A stretch of DNA of 11,974 nucleotides from assembly GCA_016195765.1 (NCBI GenBank), contig JACPYZ010000067.1, positions 1 to 11,974 of the forward strand, in the 5' to 3' direction. A program made the position numbers and the translations under genes. Of the stretch, positions 7,980 through 11,974 are shown in pieces. The stretch's first letter is position 1. Each line of letters starts with the position of its first letter. This DNA comes from Candidatus Curtissbacteria bacterium. Its GTDB lineage: Bacteria; Patescibacteriota; Microgenomatia; Curtissbacterales; GWA2-41-24. The notes under the pieces were generated by a model. It was not told where the DNA came from, made no database searches, and worked only from the letters and a program-made list of their open reading frames with translations.

Positions 7980-7989
7980 TTTAATTAAA
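7980..7989. promoter_or_regulatory. Candidate operator palindrome between gatC and the RHH-glutaminase gene
   Basis: TTTAATTAAA is a perfect 10-bp palindrome. It lies between the -10 core and the TTG start, inside the likely spacer of the gatC promoter. It is loosely flanked by CTG (7974-7976) and CAG (7992-7994), also inverted. RHH proteins bind short inverted or direct repeats as dimers of dimers, so this is a natural candidate for autoregulation by the adjacent gene. AT-rich palindromes arise easily by chance in such DNA. Confidence 0.25.
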
Positions 7990-7999
7990 AACAGACAAA

Positions 8000-9703
8000 T
8001 TGTTAGCCAGAACTACCCTGAGAATAGATGCTGATTTAAAAAAGAGGACCCAACAAAGAGCCCTGGAAGAGGCTACGACCCAACAGGAAATCTTTAACAA
8101 GGCGCTCGAAGACTATTTGCAGCCGAAAGACGCAAAGAAAGAGGCTGAGGGGAAAACCCTTGAGCCTGAGCGAGTAAACGCGCGCGCCGACATTATCGAA
8201 CTGATATTTAGCTCTTTAGACATTGAATCCCGCGGTTTTATAAACAAAGGAGATTTAATAGATGCCCTCTCTTTTCGAGGAATTCTGGATGATGATATTC
8301 GTATTAAAGATGTAGTCCAAGCACTAAATAGTCACAAGGATAAAGATGTACCTCTGCCCGTTTTTCGAAAGATTGTAAGCCCTTATATCACAATTATTGA
8401 AAAGGCGCTGACCGGCAGTTTGACAATCCCGGATTTTACGAATTTTTGCAGCTTTATTACGAACCTCTACAATAGAACTCTGCAAAATAAAGATGGTGAA
8501 GTTTCGGACTATATACCCGAACTTAAAAACGTTAATCCTTCAAATTACGCAATTTCTATCTGCACTGTGGATGGTCAGAGGTTTAATTTGGGCGATTGTA
8601 AAATTCCCTATCTTGCTCAGTCCACAGCAAAGGCTATTAATTATTGTCTTTCTCTTGAAGAGCATGGTGAAGAAGAAGTTCACAAAAAAATTGGCCGCGA
8701 CCCCTTAACAAGGGGTTCAGATCAGCTTAAGCTTAACAGCGCCGGGCTCCCCCACAATCCACTAACCGCTGCAGGCGCCATTATGGTTGCTTCTCTAATC
8801 GGGCAGGAGCTAACGGTTCCGGAGCGATTTGAACTAGCGCAGAAAAAATGGAAATCCCTTGCCGGGGGCATTGTTTCAGGGTTTTCCCAAGCTGCTTCCG
8901 ATTCGTCAAAGCGAGTTGCAGACAAAGACCTGGCTCTGGCGTACTTTATGAGATTAAATAAATTATTCCCTAAAAATTCTAATTTAGAAGAGTATCTTGA
9001 TTTTCTCTTTAACACTATGTCTATTGAGACGACAACAGAAGCACAAGCCGTGATTGCGGCGACCCTGGCCAACGGCGGAGTTTGTCCAACAAACGGTGAA
9101 GCAGTGCTCAAGCAGCAAACAACCAAAAATTGTCTTTCGTTCATGTATTCTTGCGGGATGGAAGATAACTCGAGTGAATTCGCATTTTCAATTGGTCTTC
9201 CTGCAAAAAGTGGCGTTTCTGGATCTATTATGATCGTAGTTCCCAATGTTATGGGTATTGCTATTTATTCCCCAAGAGTTGACGGCGATGGAAATAGCGT
9301 AAAGGGCCTTGATCTATGTAATAAGCTCATTCAAAGATTCAATTTCCATATGTATGATCAAAAAATTCAAAATTTGGTCAAAATTGATCCACGGCTTCTC
9401 AAAAACGAAAATAAAATGCAGGGCGTTATGGCGGTTTGTGCAGCAGCTAGCCAAGGAGACTTGTATGAAGTCCAACGACTGGAAGCCAATGGTGTGGCGC
9501 TTGACGAAGGAGATTATGACGCAAGAACTGGCATGCATTTGGCGGCTGCAGAAGGACATGAAGAAGTTGTGCGTTACTTTATAGAAAAAAAGGTTGACGT
9601 TAATCCTAAAGACAGATGGGGCGGAACGCCTCTTAACGATGCGATGCGTGCTAATCACGCAAAAGTTGTAGAGCTACTAGAGAAGAATGGAGCAAAATTA
9701 TGA
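8000..9703 (+). CDS. RHH / EF-hand-like / glutaminase-family / ankyrin fusion protein
   Basis: Visible domains: residues 3-41 form a ribbon-helix-helix pattern (strand TTLRIDAD, two helices with a TTQQ turn), a DNA-binding fold; 43-60 is a charged linker; 61-165 matches the helical EF-hand-like domain of kidney-type glutaminase, with a near-canonical EF loop at 74-85 (D74, E76, G79, I81, D85); 166-455 is the glutaminase domain (SDYIPEL, CTVDGQR, LANGG, LPAKSGVSG, VPNVMGI, GNSVKG); 475-567 are about three ankyrin repeats. Glutaminases convert Gln to Glu plus ammonia. The S208-K211 dyad and Y171 are kept, but the positions of human GLS N335, E381, N388, Y414 and Y466 are A257, S303, D310, L336 and E388, so glutaminase activity is doubtful. 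The TTG start at 8000 is the only one covering the RHH strand; an in-frame stop lies at 7982. It has no Shine-Dalgarno. The protein is cytoplasmic (no signal or membrane segment). It is probably the first gene of the operon. Confidence 0.9.
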   Translation: MLARTTLRIDADLKKRTQQRALEEATTQQEIFNKALEDYLQPKDAKKEAEGKTLEPERVNARADIIELIFSSLDIESRGFINKGDLIDALSFRGILDDDIRIKDVVQALNSHKDKDVPLPVFRKIVSPYITIIEKALTGSLTIPDFTNFCSFITNLYNRTLQNKDGEVSDYIPELKNVNPSNYAISICTVDGQRFNLGDCKIPYLAQSTAKAINYCLSLEEHGEEEVHKKIGRDPLTRGSDQLKLNSAGLPHNPLTAAGAIMVASLIGQELTVPERFELAQKKWKSLAGGIVSGFSQAASDSSKRVADKDLALAYFMRLNKLFPKNSNLEEYLDFLFNTMSIETTTEAQAVIAATLANGGVCPTNGEAVLKQQTTKNCLSFMYSCGMEDNSSEFAFSIGLPAKSGVSGSIMIVVPNVMGIAIYSPRVDGDGNSVKGLDLCNKLIQRFNFHMYDQKIQNLVKIDPRLLKNENKMQGVMAVCAAASQGDLYEVQRLEANGVALDEGDYDARTGMHLAAAEGHEEVVRYFIEKKVDVNPKDRWGGTPLNDAMRANHAKVVELLEKNGAKL

Positions 9704-10002
9704 AATCGGATATTAAGACCACCGGAGTCATGGCATTAGACTGGGCCGCTTTCCAGGGCGACTTGCATGAAATACAAAGACTAATTGCCTGCGGCGTTGA
9801 TCTCGAAGAGGGGGATTATGATGGTCGAACCGCAATTCATCTAGCAGCATCTGAAGGACAAGAGGAAGTTGTTAGGTATCTCATTGCGAAAAAAGTAAAT
9901 ATTAACCCAAAAGACAGAATGGGCGGTACGCCCTTAACTGACGCGATTCGTGGTAACCACACGAAGGTAGTCGAGCTTCTTAAAAAACACGGCGCACAAA
10001 CA
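9422..10002 (+). repeat. Tandem duplication of the ankyrin domain
   Basis: Two coding units of 93 codons lie side by side: 9422-9700 (tail of the 567-aa protein) and 9724-10002 (body of the 101-aa protein). By hand alignment about 65 of 93 residues are identical with no gaps, including DYD-RT, EEVVRY, NPKDR-GGTPL and KVVELL. The DNA has drifted much more at third positions, so the duplication is not recent and both copies look selected at protein level. Confidence 0.85.
9689..9692 (+). promoter_or_regulatory. Ribosome binding site of the ankyrin gene
   Basis: GGAG lies seven bases before the ATG at 9700, inside the last codons of the preceding gene. Together with the ATGA stop-start overlap it supports independent, coupled initiation rather than a frameshift into the ankyrin frame. 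Confidence 0.55.
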
Positions 10003-10005
10003 TAA
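9700..10005 (+). CDS. Stand-alone ankyrin-repeat protein, paralogue of the upstream C-terminal domain
   Basis: A 101-aa protein made almost wholly of ankyrin repeats: ALDWAAFQGDLHEIQRLI, then DGRTAIHLAASEGQEEVVRYLI, then GGTPLTDAIRGNHTKVVELL. After an eight-residue lead (MKSDIKTT) it is collinear with residues 475-567 of the upstream protein at about 70% identity. Ankyrin repeats bind other proteins; no catalytic residues are expected. The ATG overlaps the upstream stop as ATGA, in the -1 frame relative to that gene, and a GGAG lies seven bases ahead. The asparaginase gene follows four bases after its stop. Its job is unknown. Being derived from the glutaminase-like tail and next to an asparaginase, it may link the two proteins or compete for ankyrin-mediated assembly (inference). 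Confidence 0.85.
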   Translation: MKSDIKTTGVMALDWAAFQGDLHEIQRLIACGVDLEEGDYDGRTAIHLAASEGQEEVVRYLIAKKVNINPKDRMGGTPLTDAIRGNHTKVVELLKKHGAQT

Positions 10006-10009
10006 CTTT

Positions 10010-11107
10010 ATGAGCAATAAAAAGTCCTCTCCGGATAAAATTAAGGTATTTGTATTAAATACAGGTGGAACGCTTGGATCTGTTGGAAAGCCTCTCAGGC
10101 CTGCTAAATCTGCTTCGGAGCTAATGGAGGGAATTAACGTACCAGAAGAGCTTGAATTAAAATTAGCAGATTTTAAATTCCGACAGGATTCTTCCAATAT
10201 TTTACATACCGAGAGGTTACTGATGGCTCGTCAGATTGCGGAAGTTTACAAAGATTATGATGCTTTCGTTGTGATGCATGGAACAGACAGTATGGGAGAA
10301 ACAGCGGCCGCGTTTTGTATGTTTTTCAAGCTGACTTTACAAAAGCCACTTCTTCTTGTTGGTGCTCAAATGGCAAAAGACGAACCAGGTTCTGATGTTC
10401 AGCTACAGCTTTCTAATACATTTAGAGTAGCGGCAGCCTTTCATCGGTACAACGTGGCAGGCGTTTACAATGTTTGTATCGGAGATGTGTGGGATGGCAG
10501 TCGCTTAAGAAAGCGTGCTGAATCAAATTTCCAAGCTTTTTATACGCCGGGTCGTCATCCTGTGGCCCGAATCTGGCCCAATATTCACTTTGATGAAGGA
10601 TTGCGTTTTCAGGATCCAGTTCTAGCAGTTCAGGATTTAAAAATTGATGGAATACTTGAAAAAAGAGTCGCGACTTTTAGGGTTTCAGCGGACACTCCCC
10701 CTTGGGTTTTAATGGATCACGTTCAGAATAACCGCTTGAAAGGGGCAATACTTGAGTGCAAGGGTGCAGGTGGTATCCCGGATCGCGAGTGGGAGGATTA
10801 TGAAAATGGCACGACATATTCTTGGATTGATGTCATAGCCGCCGCCACAAAGAACGGGATCCACATTGGAATTATCTCCCCTTTTGAGGATGGTAGAGTT
10901 ATCCTGGGGAGATACGAGTTAGGGGCAGAAGCGCATGAGGCCGGAGCAATAAGTCTTGAGAGCTTAACTCCTGATATGGCAGATCTTAAATTTAGACAAG
11001 CTATCGCGATGTTTCCAACCGATAGAGATAGAATTCAAGAGTTTATTTCTACAAATATAACGGGAGAGCTTCTTGTTGGAGCAGAAGACATCGAAGAATT
11101 CGTCTAA
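10010..11107 (+). CDS. L-asparaginase-family amidohydrolase
   Basis: Asparaginases hydrolyse Asn to Asp and ammonia with two threonine-centred triads. The 365-aa product is cytoplasmic (no signal peptide), as in type I enzymes. The first catalytic threonine is T21 in NTGGTLGS; S61/S62 lie in QDSSN; T92 and D93 lie in HGTDSMGETA; the lysine is K168 in RLRKRAESNFQAF. The C-terminal domain has the GAGGIP loop and ends with the family's NITGELL segment. The flexible-lid tyrosine of most asparaginases is not evident; that stretch reads VGKPLRPAKS. Archaeal GatD is a relative that feeds ammonia to GatE, but the extra N-terminal domain of GatD and any gatE are missing here. The gene starts four bases after the ankyrin gene, with no clear Shine-Dalgarno, and is the last gene of the operon divergent from gatCAB. 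Confidence 0.9.
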   Translation: MSNKKSSPDKIKVFVLNTGGTLGSVGKPLRPAKSASELMEGINVPEELELKLADFKFRQDSSNILHTERLLMARQIAEVYKDYDAFVVMHGTDSMGETAAAFCMFFKLTLQKPLLLVGAQMAKDEPGSDVQLQLSNTFRVAAAFHRYNVAGVYNVCIGDVWDGSRLRKRAESNFQAFYTPGRHPVARIWPNIHFDEGLRFQDPVLAVQDLKIDGILEKRVATFRVSADTPPWVLMDHVQNNRLKGAILECKGAGGIPDREWEDYENGTTYSWIDVIAAATKNGIHIGIISPFEDGRVILGRYELGAEAHEAGAISLESLTPDMADLKFRQAIAMFPTDRDRIQEFISTNITGELLVGAEDIEEFV

Positions 11108-11109
11108 GT

Positions 11110-11138
11110 AGTTTTGCCATATTCAAAACTTAATTTTT
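11110..11138 (+). terminator. Probable terminator after the asparaginase gene
   Basis: A perfect 7-bp inverted repeat AGTTTTG (11110-11116) / CAAAACT (11124-11130) with a 7-base loop is followed by TTAATTTTT. The stem is AT-rich, with two G-C pairs, so it is a weak intrinsic terminator. It lies two bases after the asparaginase stop, between convergent genes. On the minus strand the hairpin is not followed by a T-run, so it does less for htpX. Confidence 0.5.
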
Positions 11139-11165
11139 AAAACAGGATGTTGTGTCTGGAGCAGT

Positions 11166-11974
11166 TTATTGCATTGCGCGGAGCGCTTTGATGCGGTCTG
11201 CTATTGGTGGGTGTGTATTAAAAAGATTGGCGAAAGCGGCTGCTGCTTGTTTGCCTTTGAATGGGTTCACAATATAAAGATGGGCGGTTGCGCGATTAGC
11301 AACTTCTAAGGGTTCTTGGTCGCTACTGATTTTAACCAAAGCATCGGCCAGTTCGTCTGGGTTGCGAGTTAGGAGTGCGCCCGAAGCATCAGCCAAATAT
11401 TCCCGTTTACGAGAAATTGCCAACTGAATAAGTGTGCCAATAATGGGTGCCAGAATCGCCAGCACAAGCGCCAGAATCATAAAAATGGCATTACTGCGAC
11501 TATCATCATCGTTATCTCGCCCACCCCACCAAAGAGATCTTAAATACCAATCAGCAAGCAAGGCAACAGTGCCTACAAGAATAGAAACAACTGACATGAG
11601 TAGCGTGTCGCGATTACCAATATGCGATAGCTCGTGCGAAGCAACACCTTCTAGTTCTAGTTTATTGAGTTTTTCTAAAATGCCTGTTGTAAAACAAATG
11701 GCAGAATGCATTGGGTTACGACCTGTGGCAAAAGCGTTGGGTGCAGAATCTTCGATAATGTAAATTTTGGGCATGGGGAGCCCCGCTGCTATACAAAGAT
11801 TTTCTACAGTTCTAAATAAAGCTGTGTTGTCTTTTTGCTGAATTTGTTTGGCACCTGAAATGGCCATTACCATTTTGTCACTATAAAAATAAGAAACAAA
11901 ATTCATAATGCCAGTAATAATTAGGGCGATCCCCACGAACCCAAGGCTCGATGGGCCAGTAAAACCAAAGGCTC
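11166..11974 (-). CDS. htpX: HtpX-like M48 membrane zinc metalloprotease, N-terminus beyond the right edge
   Basis: HtpX is an inner-membrane zinc endoprotease that degrades misfolded membrane proteins with its active site on the cytoplasmic side. The frame stays open to the right edge; upstream of an in-frame GTG at 11936 it continues AFGFTGPSSLGF, so that GTG is not the real start and the first membrane segment is cut off. Visible parts: a hydrophobic segment with MNFVSYFYSD, the PNAFATGRNP motif, the zinc site HELSH (11636-11622), the third ligand Glu in KREYLADA (near 11402), two membrane segments between the zinc site and this Glu, and the C-terminal THPPIADRI signature. The gene converges on the asparaginase operon, with 58 bp between stops. 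Confidence 0.94.
   Translation of the reverse strand, partial: AFGFTGPSSLGFVGIALIITGIMNFVSYFYSDKMVMAISGAKQIQQKDNTALFRTVENLCIAAGLPMPKIYIIEDSAPNAFATGRNPMHSAICFTTGILEKLNKLELEGVASHELSHIGNRDTLLMSVVSILVGTVALLADWYLRSLWWGGRDNDDDSRSNAIFMILALVLAILAPIIGTLIQLAISRKREYLADASGALLTRNPDELADALVKISSDQEPLEVANRATAHLYIVNPFKGKQAAAAFANLFNTHPPIADRIKALRAMQ

Noticed and set aside
8722..9246. 174-codon open frame on the minus strand inside the glutaminase-like gene
   Set aside because: It lies fully antisense to the well-conserved glutaminase domain, has no recognisable domain or start signal, and reads as a shadow frame.
9690..9705. Programmed -1 frameshift joining the 567-aa protein to the ankyrin gene
   Set aside because: The frame relation is -1, but AAAATTA does not fit the X-XXY-YYZ slippery pattern and no hairpin follows. 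A GGAG plus ATGA overlap explains expression better.
10010..11107. Archaeal-type GatD subunit
   Set aside because: The N-terminal GatD domain is absent, there is no gatE, and a complete gatCAB is next door. A plain asparaginase fits better.
11934..11936. GTG as the start of htpX
   Set aside because: The frame stays open to the window edge with family-like residues upstream, so the gene is simply truncated by the edge.
1..11974. tRNA, rRNA, CRISPR array, insertion sequence or recoded UGA
   Set aside because: No cloverleaf, spaced direct repeats, transposase or terminal inverted repeats were seen, and TGA ends several genes in good context, so the code is standard.

Overview
The window looks like chromosome of a streamlined bacterium, most likely a member of the candidate phyla radiation (Patescibacteria). 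The grounds are the house-keeping content, a short L19 (95 aa), the GatA metal/ATP-independent core spelled NHDAWAHG...GENSDFG, sparse Shine-Dalgarno sequences, and several TATAAT boxes lying only 6-8 nt before start codons, which implies leaderless mRNAs. TGA is used as a normal stop, so this is not a UGA-recoding lineage. The phylum is inferred, not proven.

Layout. The left part, all on the minus strand and read right to left, holds gatC-gatA-gatB (the tRNA-dependent amidotransferase, with 4-nt ATGA overlaps), dnaE (DNA polymerase III alpha), rplS (ribosomal protein L19), rnhB (RNase HII), and an unrecognised partial gene running off the left edge. The right part, on the plus strand, holds an operon divergent from gatCAB: a 567-aa glutaminase-family protein, a 101-aa stand-alone ankyrin protein overlapping it by ATGA, and an L-asparaginase-family enzyme. 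A hairpin closes this operon. A partial htpX (M48 membrane protease) converges on it from the right edge.

The standout is the 567-aa protein at 8000-9703. It has the layout of animal kidney-type glutaminase (EF-hand-like domain, glutaminase domain, ankyrin repeats), and in front of it is a ribbon-helix-helix (RHH) segment of the kind used by Arc/MetJ-type DNA-binding proteins. Its Ser-Lys dyad (S208, K211) and entry tyrosine (Y171) are kept. Five other glutamine-contacting positions that are nearly invariant in the family are replaced (A257, S303, D310, L336, E388). It may therefore be a pseudoenzyme, a sensor, or an enzyme with a different substrate.

How the genes may work together (inference). 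GatCAB consumes Gln or Asn as amide donor. The divergent operon encodes a glutaminase-like DNA-binding protein plus an asparaginase. The 30-40 bp shared promoter region, containing a symmetric TTATAA -10 core and a TTTAATTAAA palindrome, would be a natural operator for the RHH domain. This suggests an amide-nitrogen sensing or control module built around the tRNA amidotransferase. The ankyrin duplication (about 70% identical to the glutaminase tail by hand alignment) could tether the asparaginase or compete for the same partner.
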